NCBI RefSeq assembly: GCF_900108565.1
Contig: NZ_LT629971.1
Coordinates: 992,001 to 1,056,000 of the forward strand
Length of the DNA stretch: 64,000 bases
Reading direction: 5' to 3'
From: Mycolicibacterium rutilum
GTDB taxonomy: Bacteria; Actinomycetota; Actinomycetes; Mycobacteriales; Mycobacteriaceae
The notes beneath the pieces are model-generated. The model was not told the DNA's origin. It ran no database searches and saw only the letters and a list, made by a program, of their open reading frames with translations. Made by a program: the position numbers and the translations under genes. The number at the start of each line of letters is the position of its first letter. The stretch's first letter is position 1. Below are positions 7,320 through 16,655 of this stretch, piece after piece.

Positions 7320-7940
7320 CGCGAATGATGCCACGTGGCCGATCGCCATGTTCAGCGCCGACTGCATGAGCCGCGGGTCACGCCCGGTCTGCGACAGCAG
7401 GTAACCACCTTCCACCGCCGCGAGTAATCCCGTTGCCAGGGCTTTGATTTCAGCGTCCGGGCGGAGCACCCCGTTGTCCCGCATCCGCGCGAGGGCACCG
7501 GCCAACAACCCGTGCCACTCGGTGAAGTGCTCGGAGAGCGATGCGCGCGCACGGTCGTCGGTGTCGGACAATTCCGCAGCGAGAGAACCGAGTTCGCAAC
7601 CCCACAGGCCCCGCCGCAGTGTGCAGCGCTGCACCATCGCGTCGCGCCACTGATAGAGCCCCTTGAACGAGTCCACCTTCTCCAGCCGCAGCCGCTGCCA
7701 CGACAGCACCTCGTCGGCACGCTGCGTGATGACCTCGTAGACCAGCTCCGCCTTGTCCTGAAAGTGTTGGTAGAACTGGGATTTGCTGGCCGCACTGGCC
7801 GCGAGGACATCGTCGATCGTGGTGGTCGCGACACCCTGGGCATGCATCAGTTCGGCTGCGGCCAGCACGATGCGGTTGCGCGTGGCGGCTCCGCGGGAGG
7901 TCAGTCGGGGCCGCGGCGGATGATCCGGTTGCGGCGGCAT
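7296..7940 (-). CDS. TetR-family transcriptional repressor
   Basis: A 214-residue protein. The N-terminal HTH (about residues 20-65) reads ATRNRIVLAAAELMHAQG followed by TTIDDVLAASAASKSQFYQH, a clear TetR recognition helix. The C-terminal region resembles the TetR_C ligand-binding fold (CELGSLAAEL, AEGGYLLSQTGRD-like segment near the end). It sits 4 bp downstream of the MFS transporter and is presumably co-transcribed, so it probably represses the transporter promoter, where a matching inverted repeat lies at 9262-9290. Its ligand is unknown. Confidence 0.85.
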   Translation of the reverse strand: MPPQPDHPPRPRLTSRGAATRNRIVLAAAELMHAQGVATTTIDDVLAASAASKSQFYQHFQDKAELVYEVITQRADEVLSWQRLRLEKVDSFKGLYQWRDAMVQRCTLRRGLWGCELGSLAAELSDTDDRARASLSEHFTEWHGLLAGALARMRDNGVLRPDAEIKALATGLLAAVEGGYLLSQTGRDPRLMQSALNMAIGHVASFAAVGAPVH

Positions 7941-7944
7941 CTGT

Positions 7945-9246
7945 TCACTGTATCGCTGCCGCCGATTCGCGGCGCTGAGTCTGCGCGAGCGGCCGGCGCG
8001 CGGACTCGGTGAGCGTCAGGATCGTCACCATCGAGATCACCGCGGCGGCGATGAGATACCAGGCGGGCGCGAGGTTGTCGCCGGTCGTGGCGGTCAGCCA
8101 GGTGACGACGTAGGGCGTGGTCCCGCCGAAGCCGGCGACGCAGATGTTGTAGCCGACGGAGAAGCCGCTGTAGCGCACACGGGTGGCGAACAGTTCGACA
8201 CCGGCGGACACCGCCGTCGAGACGTAGATCGACTCGATGGCCGCCAGCGCGCAGTGCGCCGCGATCGCGGCCACCACCGAACCCGAGTTCAGCAGCAGGA
8301 ACAGCGGATAGCCGAACACGATGAACGCCACCGACCCGGCGATCAGCATCGGCTTGCGGCCCACCCGATCCGACAGCGCGGCCAGCGGCAGGATCAGGAT
8401 CAGCGCGACCAGGCTGGCCAGCGTGATCGACACGAACGCGTCGGTCTTGGAGAACTGCAGCGTCTTGATGAAGTAGCTCGGCAGGAACGTGAACACCACG
8501 TAGTAGCCGATGTTGAACACGATGAACACGCCGATGACCTGCAGGATGGGTCGCCACGACGTCGTCACCGCCTCACGCAGCGGTGACTCGGCGACCTGCT
8601 CGGTCTTGCTCAACTCGGCGAACTGCGGAGTGTCGTCGAGGCGCAACCGGATGTAGAGCCCGACCAACCCCAGCGGCCCGGCGATCAGGAACGGGATCCG
8701 CCAGCCGTAGCTGTCCATCGCCGCCGCAGGCAGCAGCGCCTGCAGCAGCGTCACGGTGACCGAGCCGAGCAGGAAGCCCACGACGCCGGACCATGCCATG
8801 AACGTGATGGTCAGACCGCGCCGCCGTTCGTCGGCGAACTCGGCGAGATAGACTGCGCCGCCGCCGTATTCGCCGCCTGCCGAGAATCCCTGCAGGCAGC
8901 GCAGCAACAGCAGCAGCAGCGGGGCCGCGACGCCGATCGTGGCGTACGTCGGCAGCAGACCGATGAGCACCGTGGCCGCGGACATCAGCAGGATCACCAG
9001 CGCCAGCACCCGCTGCCTGCCGAGCCGGTCGCCGAGCGGGCCGAAGACGAACCCGCCGAGGGGACGCATGAAGAACGCGGCGGCGAAGATCGCGAACGTG
9101 TTGAGCAGCGCCGCGGTGTCGTTGCCCGCGGGGAAGAACTTCGCCGCGATGAACGTCGCCAGGAACCCGTAGATCGCGAAGTCGAACCACTCGACCGCGT
9201 TTCCGATCGACGCGCCGGTGACCGCCTTGCGCACCTCGCTCGACAT
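7945..9246 (-). CDS. MFS transporter, metabolite:H+ symporter (MHS) type
   Basis: A 433-residue protein with about 12 hydrophobic segments. It has the MHS signatures [16 protein letters not shown] at the start, the MFS loop [10 protein letters not shown], and [20 protein letters not shown], which are shared with proline/betaine, shikimate and alpha-ketoglutarate symporters. The start ATG 9246 follows a perfect AGGAGG; the much longer open frame upstream is out-of-frame-like low-complexity sequence. The gene is followed after 4 bp by tetR. It imports a small organic acid or compatible solute; which one cannot be decided. Confidence 0.85.
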   Translation of the reverse strand: MSSEVRKAVTGASIGNAVEWFDFAIYGFLATFIAAKFFPAGNDTAALLNTFAIFAAAFFMRPLGGFVFGPLGDRLGRQRVLALVILLMSAATVLIGLLPTYATIGVAAPLLLLLLRCLQGFSAGGEYGGGAVYLAEFADERRRGLTITFMAWSGVVGFLLGSVTVTLLQALLPAAAMDSYGWRIPFLIAGPLGLVGLYIRLRLDDTPQFAELSKTEQVAESPLREAVTTSWRPILQVIGVFIVFNIGYYVVFTFLPSYFIKTLQFSKTDAFVSITLASLVALILILPLAALSDRVGRKPMLIAGSVAFIVFGYPLFLLLNSGSVVAAIAAHCALAAIESIYVSTAVSAGVELFATRVRYSGFSVGYNICVAGFGGTTPYVVTWLTATTGDNLAPAWYLIAAAVISMVTILTLTESARRPLAQTQRRESAAAIQ

Positions 9247-9261
9247 GTCGACCTCCTGAAA

Positions 9262-9290
9262 GTAAGCGTCCCGCTGAGCAATTCGCTTAC
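9262..9290. promoter_or_regulatory. Probable TetR operator upstream of MFS gene
   Basis: Perfect arms GTAAGCG (9262-9268) and CGCTTAC (9284-9290) are separated by 15 bp, 16 bp upstream of the transporter ATG. This is a plausible binding site for the co-transcribed TetR protein. Confidence 0.45.
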
Positions 9291-9341
9291 CCGGTGGCAA
9301 GCGACACTGAGAAGATATCGGTCCCCGGGCGGCCGGATCCA

Positions 9342-9773
9342 TCAGTTCCGCCTGCCGTGCAGCCGATCCGCCCACAGCGGCCTGGTGGCCAGCACCACCA
9401 CCGCGAGCACCACCAGCGGCGCGGCCAGCGGCGCCCACGGCAACCGCAGCGGTATCGCCACCGCCGCGAGCGCGGCGAGCGCGAACCCGGCCATCGCCAT
9501 CGCGGTCGGTGCGGTGATCTCCGCGGTGTGGCGCAGCACCAGGTAGCCCGCGGCGGTCAGCCCGCACACGGCGGCCGGTGCCGCAGCAGCGCCGGCGAGC
9601 ACCAGGGCAACAGCCACCAGGAGCACCGCGGCCGTCGACATCGCCCGCACGACGGTGCCCGCCACCACCGCGGCCGCCGCGCCCGCGCACACCCACAGCG
9701 CCGCCGTGTCGGCCGACAGCGCCGCGGCCGCCACCATCACCAGCCCGGCGGCGGTCGACAGCAGGCGGTTCAC
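9342..9773 (-). CDS. Small hydrophobic membrane protein of MoxR operon
   Basis: A 143-residue alanine/valine-rich protein with about four or five predicted membrane helices and no recognisable domain. It is the last gene of the MoxR operon: its GTG overlaps the TGA of the DUF58 gene by 4 bp (GTGA), so it is translationally coupled to it. Comparable small membrane proteins close MoxR/DUF58 clusters in other actinobacteria. It may help anchor or assemble the MoxR-DUF58 system at the membrane (inference). Confidence 0.65.
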   Translation of the reverse strand: MNRLLSTAAGLVMVAAAALSADTAALWVCAGAAAAVVAGTVVRAMSTAAVLLVAVALVLAGAAAAPAAVCGLTAAGYLVLRHTAEITAPTAMAMAGFALAALAAVAIPLRLPWAPLAAPLVVLAVVVLATRPLWADRLHGRRN

Positions 9774-11005
9774 CGTTGCCTCCGGTGGTCGGGCACCAGC
9801 TGCAGGGACTGATCGAGGGTGTCCTCTTCCCGCCAGGCCACCACGTCCACCCCGATCGTGCCCATGTCGCGGTACATGAACGAGCGTTGCATCGCCCACA
9901 TCCGGGCCACCAGGTCATCGCATCCACCGGGAAACGGCGCGCCCTGCAGGACGTCGACGGCCACCACCGTGTGGCCGCGTTTCCTCAGGTCGATCAGCGC
10001 CAGCGCGAACTCGGTGTCCAGCAGCGTCGAGAACGCGATCACGATCGCGCCCGGCGGCACCGCCGCCCGCGGCGCCAGCGTGCCGGAGGTCGTCTCGAAG
10101 CTGCCGCTGACGCCGAGCAGCACGTCGAGCACCCGGTAGAACTGCCGCCGCCCGATGTCGGCGCTGAGCCACCGCGGATGGCGGTCACCCAGCGCCACGA
10201 CGCCGGCCCGGTCGCCGCCGCGCAACGCGCTCTGCACCACCTGCACCGCGCCGCGCGCAGTCCGTTCGGTGGCCTCCGTCGCCGGGCCGGGGGGCTGATG
10301 GTAGTTGTCGACCAGCACCACGACGTCGGCCGCGCGGTCGGTCAACCGCTCGGTGACGTGCAGGCTGCCGCGCCGCGCGCTCACCGGCCAGTTGATCGTC
10401 CGCAGCTGATCACCCGGCACGTAGCGGCGCACGTCGGCGTATTCGACGCCGGGCCCCACGTAGCGGGTCAGGTGTGTGCCGAGCCGGTCCAGCAGGTCGG
10501 TGCGCGGCAGGACCGTGGACTGCGGCGGGGCCAGCGGGAAGACATAGACGTCGGCGGCGTCGGCGACACCGGTGCCCTCGACAAGACCACCGCGGGCCGG
10601 CACCGTGACGCGAGCCCGCACGGGGTACCGACCCCACCGGTCCGCCGACACCGTCACGGTGTGCCTGCCGTCGGCGTCGCGTTGCCTCTGCTGAACCGCC
10701 ATGCCGTCGACGAATTCGAGTTCGACAGCCGCGTTCTCGGTGTCGGTCCAGACCGTCACCCGGGCCGGCTCGCCCTCGAAGCACCGGTGCGTACCGGGTT
10801 CGCCTCGCACCCGGAGCGCAGGCGCGGGCGGCTGCCAGCCGACCGAGCAGAGCACGCCGATCAGCGGAGCGGCGAACACCACGAGTTCCCAACGCAACCC
10901 GATCACCGCGACCGCCAGCGCAACCCCGACGCAGGTCAGCAGGGCGCGAGCGAGAGCTGATGCCCGCCAATGTAATTGGACATCGGTGGCGCGCGCTTCG
11001 ATCAC
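9770..11005 (-). CDS. DUF58 membrane protein of MoxR operon
   Basis: A 411-residue protein. Two N-terminal hydrophobic segments (about residues 15-60) are followed by a beta-rich region and the DUF58 core with its signature [28 protein letters not shown]; a vWA-like segment follows (DVVVLVDNY as the metal-site strand). DUF58 proteins are thought to be substrates or partners of MoxR AAA+ ATPases, in a chaperone system for envelope or stress complexes. The GTG start at 11005 overlaps the moxR stop by 4 bp. The layout corresponds to the M. tuberculosis moxR2 region (Rv3692-Rv3693). Confidence 0.82.
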   Translation of the reverse strand: MIEARATDVQLHWRASALARALLTCVGVALAVAVIGLRWELVVFAAPLIGVLCSVGWQPPAPALRVRGEPGTHRCFEGEPARVTVWTDTENAAVELEFVDGMAVQQRQRDADGRHTVTVSADRWGRYPVRARVTVPARGGLVEGTGVADAADVYVFPLAPPQSTVLPRTDLLDRLGTHLTRYVGPGVEYADVRRYVPGDQLRTINWPVSARRGSLHVTERLTDRAADVVVLVDNYHQPPGPATEATERTARGAVQVVQSALRGGDRAGVVALGDRHPRWLSADIGRRQFYRVLDVLLGVSGSFETTSGTLAPRAAVPPGAIVIAFSTLLDTEFALALIDLRKRGHTVVAVDVLQGAPFPGGCDDLVARMWAMQRSFMYRDMGTIGVDVVAWREEDTLDQSLQLVPDHRRQR

Positions 11006-11973
11006 GACGACGTTCTCGGCACCGGTAGCCGGCGCAACAGTTCGTCCACCACGTCGCTGCCCTGCACCCGGCGCACCCACATCTCGGGCCGCAGGCTGAT
11101 CCGGTGCGCGATGGCCGGTATCGCAAGGGTTTTCACGTCCTCGGGCACCACGTAGTCCCGCCCGACCAAAAGGGCGCGGGCGCGCGCGAGTTGGACGAGG
11201 TCGAGTTCTGCGCGGGGGCTGGCGCCGACCGCGACCTGCGGATGCTGCCGGGTGGCCGCGGCCAGGGACACCACGTAGCGCAGCACGTCGTCGTGCACGG
11301 TGACCTGCTCGACGGCTTCGCGCATCGCGAGCAGATCGTGCGCGTCGACGACCTGGGCGACCTCGGGCCGCGCCGATCCGCGGTCGATGCGCCTGCGCAG
11401 CATGTCCGCCTCTTCGTGTTCGGATAGATAGCGCAGTTCCAGCCGGATGGTGAAGCGGTCGAGTTGGGCCTCGGGCAGCGGATAGGTGCCCTCGTACTCG
11501 ATCGGGTTGTCGGTGGCCAGCACGATGAACGGCGCCGGTAGCCGGTGAGTGGCGCCGTCGATGCTGACCTGGCTCTCGGCCATCGCCTCCAGCAGTGCCG
11601 CCTGCGTCTTCGGTGGCGTGCGGTTGATCTCGTCGGCCAGCAGCAGATTGGTGAAGATCGGCCCTGCCCGGAATTCGAAACGGCCGGACTGCATGTCGTA
11701 CACCGTGGAGCCGAGCAGATCAGCCGGCAGCAGATCCGGCGTGAACTGCACCCGCGTGAACTCCAGCCCGAGCGCGGCCGCGAACGAGCGGGCGATCAGC
11801 GTCTTGCCCAGTCCCGGCAGGTCCTCGATCAGCACGTGCCCGCCGGCCAGCACGGTGGTGAGGATCAACGCCAGCGCGCCGCGCTTGCCGACCACCACCC
11901 GGCCGATCTCGTCGAGCACCGCGTCGCAGTTCGCGGTCGCGGCCGCCGCGGGCAGCCCTTTGCTTGACGTCAT
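11002..11973 (-). CDS. MoxR-family AAA+ ATPase
   Basis: A 323-residue protein. The Walker A motif is [15 protein letters not shown], Walker B is [23 protein letters not shown], and the sensor/arginine region [22 protein letters not shown] is diagnostic for the MoxR family. The C-terminal lid domain contains [18 protein letters not shown]. MoxR ATPases act as hexameric chaperones that mature protein complexes, usually with DUF58/vWA partners encoded beside them, as here. The ATG at 11973 overlaps the preceding gene by 4 bp, and the stop overlaps the DUF58 start by 4 bp. Confidence 0.92.
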   Translation of the reverse strand: MTSSKGLPAAAATANCDAVLDEIGRVVVGKRGALALILTTVLAGGHVLIEDLPGLGKTLIARSFAAALGLEFTRVQFTPDLLPADLLGSTVYDMQSGRFEFRAGPIFTNLLLADEINRTPPKTQAALLEAMAESQVSIDGATHRLPAPFIVLATDNPIEYEGTYPLPEAQLDRFTIRLELRYLSEHEEADMLRRRIDRGSARPEVAQVVDAHDLLAMREAVEQVTVHDDVLRYVVSLAAATRQHPQVAVGASPRAELDLVQLARARALLVGRDYVVPEDVKTLAIPAIAHRISLRPEMWVRRVQGSDVVDELLRRLPVPRTSS

Positions 11974-12455
11974 ACCCGCTCCAATCGCCGCAGAATGTCA
12001 TCGAGCACCGCCCGGCCCGGACCGGGTTGGTCCACACCGCTTCTCGCGACGTTCTCCGGATTGACCCACTCCCACAACCGGTCACCGAACAGCATGCAGC
12101 CCGTTGCGTGGTACGCGTGCCGATCCTTGGTCCGGCGCTGTCCGGTCGACAACTCGAACTGGCGCGCGAGCATCGGCCGCAGGTGCCGGTCCCAGTCCCG
12201 GCGCGTCGACTCCGCCCGGCTGATCAACGTCTCGGTGCGGGCCAACCAGCGCTCCAGCGACTCGGCCGCATCATCGGAATACGTTGCCGCATCGGAGGGT
12301 TCGGTCTCGCGGGTCAGATACCACCGCAGCCCGAGCAGAGTCACCGCCAGCGCCGCGCCCGTGACGATCAGCACCACTTGCCGGTCACGAGCGGCCAGTG
12401 CCATCAGCTCGACGCCGAGCACGAGCAGGAAGCCGGCGGCGACGGTCCTCTTCAT
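11970..12455 (-). CDS. Small membrane protein of MoxR operon
   Basis: A 161-residue protein with two N-terminal hydrophobic segments (VAAGFLLVLGVELMALA and VVLIVTGAALAVTLLGL), then a charged cytosolic part predicted to be helical (ESLERWLARTETLISRAESTRRDWDRHLRPML). No named family is recognised; its position between DUF4129 and moxR matches the standard gene order of this operon. It overlaps both neighbours by 4 bp. Confidence 0.72.
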   Translation of the reverse strand: MKRTVAAGFLLVLGVELMALAARDRQVVLIVTGAALAVTLLGLRWYLTRETEPSDAATYSDDAAESLERWLARTETLISRAESTRRDWDRHLRPMLARQFELSTGQRRTKDRHAYHATGCMLFGDRLWEWVNPENVARSGVDQPGPGRAVLDDILRRLERV

Positions 12456-13411
12456 GTGACCGCTCCGGCTTCGCGCTGCGGAAGTTCGGCCAGCACCCGA
12501 TTGAGCACCTGCACGGCGGCGTCGCGATGGGATTCGGTCATCACATGCGGGGAGAACCGCGCCTCTTCGAACAGATGGACCAGTTCGGTGGCGCTGTCGG
12601 CGCGCAACGCGCCGCTGTCGACGGCGCGGGCCAGTACCTCGGTCGGTGTGTCACAGGCCTGCGGTGCGGCGCCCGGCACCCGGGTCAGTTCGCGCTCCAT
12701 CGCCGCGTAGCACGCGATGATCGCCTCGCGGGGCTCGCGGGTCACGTCGCCGATCTCGGCGAGACCGATCTCGGCCGCCCTGGCCAGCGACGGGGCGCGC
12801 GGAGTCGGTGGGGCGCCGGTCCGGTCGACGGCCACATCCGGCGTCGGACTGGGCGGTCGGCGCCGCGATGCCACCGCGGAGCCGACGACGATCAGCGCCA
12901 TCAGCACCAGCATCGGCGGGATCAGATAGTTCACGACGTTGCCGGGCGGTTCGTCGTCGGCGGCCGGATCAGCACGCCTTTCCTCGGCGGGGTCCTCGGC
13001 CGCCGGTTCGTCGACCGTCGTGGCCTCCGGCGGAGCCGGCGGTTCGGCCGGGTCGATCAGCCGGCTGAGCAGCGACACCGCGAGCAGCCACCCGATCACC
13101 GTGAGCAGCGCGACGACGACGAGCCGCCACGACGGCCGCCGCCCGGGCGCGGACTCCCGCGCCACGCTGCCCGCGGGCGCACGAACCGGTCGCGGGCTTC
13201 GCAGCCGCGCGATGACCGCCAACCCGATGATCGCCACCGCCGCGCACAGCAGTGCCAGCACCGCGGCGAGCGCCAACGGATTGCTGCGGTGCGGTTCGCG
13301 CGGGCCGGGCGGCTCGACGTCGGGGAGGTAACCCCGCAGCGAAACTGCGGCAAGGGCCATGAGCGTGATCACCGCAATCACGCGCCGTGTCGACGTCTCG
13401 GATGCGCCCAT
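12452..13411 (-). CDS. DUF4129-domain membrane protein, first gene of MoxR operon
   Basis: A 319-residue protein. Hydrophobic segments lie near residues 10-30, 48-68, 98-118 and 160-182, separated by a Pro/Glu/Ala-rich loop (about 120-155). The C-terminal roughly 110 residues match DUF4129: REAIIACYAAMERELTRV, then TPTEVLARAV and LVHLFEEARFS. DUF4129 proteins with transglutaminase or plain architecture accompany MoxR/DUF58. As the first gene its promoter must lie in the 38 bp shared with the divergent methyltransferase gene at 13450. Confidence 0.78.
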   Translation of the reverse strand: MGASETSTRRVIAVITLMALAAVSLRGYLPDVEPPGPREPHRSNPLALAAVLALLCAAVAIIGLAVIARLRSPRPVRAPAGSVARESAPGRRPSWRLVVVALLTVIGWLLAVSLLSRLIDPAEPPAPPEATTVDEPAAEDPAEERRADPAADDEPPGNVVNYLIPPMLVLMALIVVGSAVASRRRPPSPTPDVAVDRTGAPPTPRAPSLARAAEIGLAEIGDVTREPREAIIACYAAMERELTRVPGAAPQACDTPTEVLARAVDSGALRADSATELVHLFEEARFSPHVMTESHRDAAVQVLNRVLAELPQREAGAVT

Positions 13412-13449
13412 GGCCCTGACGCCATCCTGACACGGTTAGGTTCGATGGC

Positions 13450-14115
13450 GTGAGTACTACTCTGCAGAACCCCCGGGTCGCCGCGGCGCTCGACCGGATG
13501 TACGCCGAAGCCGAGGCCCAGATGGCCGCGCTGCGTGAGCGCGGCGCGGACTTCGCGCGCCTGTCGTCGGCCACCGCGCAGGAACGGGCCGACGCGCTCA
13601 GCGAGTTCTACCTCCCGGTGACACCCGACGCGGGGCGGCTGCTCTACTCATTGGTCCGGGCCGCCAGGCCGGCGACCGTCGTCGAGTTCGGGATGTCGCT
13701 CGGCATCTCCGCGATCCACCTCGCCGCCGCGGTGCGCGACAACGGCGCCGGGCGCGTGGTGACCACCGAGTTGAGCGCCGCCAAGGTCGCCGCCGCCAGC
13801 CGTACCTTCGCCGAGATCGGGCTCGACACGGTGATCACCGTGCTCGAGGGTGACGCGTTGGCGACATTGCAATCCCTCGACGGCCCAGTGGATTTCGTGC
13901 TGCTCGACGGCTGGAAGGAGCTGTACCTGCCGGTGCTGGAGCTGCTGCAGCCGCGGCTGTCGCCGGGGGCGCTCGTCGTTGCGGACAACACCTCGATGGC
14001 CGAACTCGCGCCGTACCTCGACTATGTCCGCGACGCGGCCAACGGTTACGTCAGCGTGGCGTTCCCGGCCCGCGACACCGACAGCATGGAGATCAGCTGC
14101 CGCGCCGTCACGTGA
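13450..14115 (+). CDS. SAM-dependent O-methyltransferase, class I
   Basis: A 221-residue protein. The SAM-binding motif I region is TVVEFGMSLGISAIHLA, motif II/acidic loop TTELSAAKVAAA, and DFVLLDGWKELYLPVLELL follows, resembling the O-methyltransferase family 3 (catechol- and caffeoyl-CoA-like). The metal-binding aspartate/asparagine pair is present as LLDGW and VADNTS. It starts at GTG 13450. Its 3' end overlaps the convergent gene at 14108 by 8 bp. The substrate cannot be predicted. Confidence 0.8.
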   Translation: MSTTLQNPRVAAALDRMYAEAEAQMAALRERGADFARLSSATAQERADALSEFYLPVTPDAGRLLYSLVRAARPATVVEFGMSLGISAIHLAAAVRDNGAGRVVTTELSAAKVAAASRTFAEIGLDTVITVLEGDALATLQSLDGPVDFVLLDGWKELYLPVLELLQPRLSPGALVVADNTSMAELAPYLDYVRDAANGYVSVAFPARDTDSMEISCRAVT

Positions 14116-14926
14116 TCCGCCGCACCCGCGCCTTGGCCTCCTTCACCGCCGCGGCCGCGTCCCGGCTCGCCTGCTTGGCCTGGTCGTAGGCGTCTTCGGC
14201 GGCAGCGAGCCCGCGTTCGGCCTCCTGCAGTCGCCGCTGCGCATCCTGGTGTCGCAGCCGCGCCGCGGCCAGATCGGACTGCAGCTCGGCGAGCGCGTCG
14301 TCGGCCTGCGCCCTGGCGTGCTCGGCGGCCGCCAGGTCCGCCTTCGCCTGCTGACGCTCCTTGTGCGCCGCGGCCTCCCGGTCGTCGCGCGGCGCGGGTT
14401 CGGCCTTCTTCTCGGGTTTCGGTGGCGGCTTCCGACGCGTGGTCGGGCTGAACACGATCGCGGTGTCACCGAACTCGCCGAAACCCGACCACGTCTCGGC
14501 CTTCGTCAGCCTGCCGAGACGGTCGGCGACGTCGGGGTCGGCCACCGCGGCCTGCAACGTGCCGGTGACGTCGTCGCGCAGCCCGCCGGTGGGCTTGAGC
14601 CCGGCCTCCTCGAACGCCGCACGGGTGAAATCGTCGACCAGGCGCCGCTGTTCGGTGGACAGTTCGCGGATCCGGTCACCGTCCATTGCCGCGTGCGCGT
14701 CGCGCAGCCGCACCCCGAGATCCTTCAGCCGTTGTACGACACTGTCGTCGCCGATCGCGAGCTGGTTGACCACCCACGCCGCCGTCGTCGGCTTGCGTGC
14801 GCCCGAGATACGTTTGGCCACATCGGCATCGCCGTTCTTGCGGGCGTCGCCGGCCAGCTGCTTGCGCAGCGCGGTGAACGCGTCGGGCTTCGCGGCATAA
14901 AGGTCGTCGAGCGGATCGTCGGCCAT
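14108..14926 (-). CDS. Coiled-coil protein of unknown function
   Basis: About 272 residues. The N-terminal half is soluble and alpha-helical (DPLDDLYAAKPDAFTALRKQ ... KPTTAAWVVNQLA). After a basic Pro/Lys linker (about residues 165-190) the C-terminal 90 residues are an Ala/Glu/Arg-rich heptad-like coiled coil. This family is widespread in actinobacteria but I know of no function. I chose ATG 14926; an in-frame GTG at 14941 is possible. It is convergent with, and overlaps, the methyltransferase gene. Confidence 0.65.
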   Translation of the reverse strand: MADDPLDDLYAAKPDAFTALRKQLAGDARKNGDADVAKRISGARKPTTAAWVVNQLAIGDDSVVQRLKDLGVRLRDAHAAMDGDRIRELSTEQRRLVDDFTRAAFEEAGLKPTGGLRDDVTGTLQAAVADPDVADRLGRLTKAETWSGFGEFGDTAIVFSPTTRRKPPPKPEKKAEPAPRDDREAAAHKERQQAKADLAAAEHARAQADDALAELQSDLAAARLRHQDAQRRLQEAERGLAAAEDAYDQAKQASRDAAAAVKEAKARVRRIT

Positions 14927-14988
14927 ATCCTTCTCTACCACCGCGAGGGCCCGGGAATAGTCGCATCGTCACCGGTGTTGCGCCGCCC

Positions 14989-15411
14989 GTGAGTGAGAAC
15001 GCCGAACTGAGCCCCACCGAGTGGGTACGCGAGCAGACCGAACGCATTCTGGAGCAGGGCACCACTGACGGGGTCCAAGTACTGGACCGGCCGATCGTCC
15101 TGTTCACCACCACAGGCGCGAAGTCGGGCAAGAAGCGCTATGTCCCGTTGATGCGCGTCGAGGAGAACGGCCGGTACGCCATGGTCGCCTCCAAGGGCGG
15201 CGACCCGCAGCACCCGTCGTGGTACTGGAACGTCAAGGCAAATCCCACCGTCACCGTGCAGGACGGCGACACGGCGACCACCGGCACCGCACGCGAGATC
15301 GAGGGCGCCGAGCGGGAGCACTGGTGGAAGCTGGCGGTCGAGGCCTACCCGCCGTACGCCGAATACCAGACCAAGACCGATCGACAGATCCCGGTCTTCG
15401 TCGTCGAATGA
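14989..15411 (+). CDS. Deazaflavin (F420)-dependent nitroreductase-family protein (Ddn-like)
   Basis: A 140-residue protein of the Ddn/FDOR-A split-barrel family. Typical signatures are LDRPIVLFTTTGAKSGKKR, MVASKGGDPQHPSWYWNV and NPTVTVQDG, and the conserved C-terminal PPYAEYQTKTDRQIPVFV. These enzymes use reduced cofactor F420 to reduce quinones or nitro compounds; M. tuberculosis Ddn activates pretomanid. It starts at GTG 14989. It is convergent with the hydrolase gene at 15422 and has no F420-biosynthesis neighbours. Confidence 0.88.
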   Translation: MSENAELSPTEWVREQTERILEQGTTDGVQVLDRPIVLFTTTGAKSGKKRYVPLMRVEENGRYAMVASKGGDPQHPSWYWNVKANPTVTVQDGDTATTGTAREIEGAEREHWWKLAVEAYPPYAEYQTKTDRQIPVFVVE

Positions 15412-15421
15412 GCCGAGGCGC

Positions 15422-16591
15422 TCACGGCGCCTGACCGTGCGCGCGCAGCCAGCGGTCGGTCAACTGCCGGTACGCCTGTTTGCCGATGCTGCCGGGCCTG
15501 GCGTCGAACACGTGGTCGGCGAACGGCACCGTCACCAGTTGCGTCTGCACCCCGACGGCGTGCGCCTGGTCGACGAACGTAACGGTTTCGGCGGGCGGCA
15601 CGAGGTGGTCGGACTCGGGCAGCACGATCAGCGTCGGCGGTGCGGCGGCGCTGATGTGGGTCGCCGAGGCGATGCTGCGGTAGCGCTGCGGATACTGATC
15701 GGGTGAGCCGCCGGTGTAGGCGGCGGCCATCGCCCGCGCCCGCGGACCCGTGACCGGATAGTCGTTGTCATACAGCGCCGCCGGGTCGACCGCCGGATAC
15801 AGCGCCGAGACGGCGGCCACGGCGGGGACCGCTCCCCCGCACGACGACCGCAACCGGTCGGCGGCGCGCAGGTACGCGACGTTGATCGCGAGGTTGCCGC
15901 CCGCCGAGTCGCCGGTGAGCGACAACCGCTGCGCGTCACCGCCGTAGCGCGCGGCGTTGTCCCCGACCCACGTCAGCGCGCAGGCGATCTGGCCGTGCAG
16001 AACATCCCACAGGTGCCGTGACGGCGACGACAGCGAGTAGCCGACGCTGATCGTCAACCAGCCGCGGTCGGCGAACCAGCGCAGGTCGTCGCTGTGCGCG
16101 CCGCGGTCGCCCGCCACCCAGCCGCCGCCGTGCACGAAGACCAGGACCGGCGCGGGACGGTCGCCACCGGGTGGGCGATGAATGTTGAGCGACAGGGGTT
16201 TCCCGTCGAACGACGAGTAGACCTCCTCGGCGTCCGGTGCGACGGGCCGCACCGACCCGAGAGTCAGCAGCGCGGGCAGGTCGAGCCGCGCCCCGGCCGC
16301 CTCCACCGCCGCCGTCATCCGCGCGGCGATGACCGAGGCCCCCGCGACCGCCAGCACCGCCGTCACCGCGACCAGCGCCGACCACCGGGCACGCCGCCGC
16401 CACCACAGCGCCGCGGCCAGCAGCCCGCCGGCGGCCGCCGCCACGATCAGCCAGCCGAGGTACCACGGCGCGAAGGCCGTCGCCAGGCCCAGGTACGGCA
16501 CCGACGGCAGGTACATCCCGAGGACGGCGACGGCGGGCACCGCGACGAGCGGCACCGCCAGCACGGGACCGACCATCGAGGCGATGCGCAC
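15422..16591 (-). CDS. Membrane-anchored alpha/beta hydrolase (HSL-type esterase/lipase)
   Basis: A 389-residue protein. Three hydrophobic segments within residues 8-90 anchor it in the membrane; the hydrolase domain follows. The oxyanion motif HGGGW is at 154-158, the nucleophile motif GDSAGG at 227-232 (Ser229), and the catalytic Asp and His probably lie in LPESDHLVPPAE and ADHVFDAR. The active site is therefore likely extracytoplasmic. It is divergent from kup across a 64-bp region with a striking inverted repeat. It starts at GTG 16591; ATG 16576 is an alternative. Confidence 0.82.
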   Translation of the reverse strand: MRIASMVGPVLAVPLVAVPAVAVLGMYLPSVPYLGLATAFAPWYLGWLIVAAAAGGLLAAALWWRRRARWSALVAVTAVLAVAGASVIAARMTAAVEAAGARLDLPALLTLGSVRPVAPDAEEVYSSFDGKPLSLNIHRPPGGDRPAPVLVFVHGGGWVAGDRGAHSDDLRWFADRGWLTISVGYSLSSPSRHLWDVLHGQIACALTWVGDNAARYGGDAQRLSLTGDSAGGNLAINVAYLRAADRLRSSCGGAVPAVAAVSALYPAVDPAALYDNDYPVTGPRARAMAAAYTGGSPDQYPQRYRSIASATHISAAAPPTLIVLPESDHLVPPAETVTFVDQAHAVGVQTQLVTVPFADHVFDARPGSIGKQAYRQLTDRWLRAHGQAP

Positions 16592-16596
16592 ACCCC

Positions 16597-16649
16597 ATCA
16601 TCGCCGAGTGCCGGGATGCACCGCGAAGACGCCCGTGCTCGGCGATGAT
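16597..16649. promoter_or_regulatory. Inverted repeat between divergent esterase and kup genes
   Basis: Perfect 12-bp arms ATCATCGCCGAG (16597-16608) and CTCGGCGATGAT (16638-16649) are separated by 29 bp and fill almost the whole space between the two starts, so both genes are preceded by the same 12 nt. It is a candidate operator or shared leader element. Confidence 0.45.
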
Positions 16650-16655
16650 CGTCGG

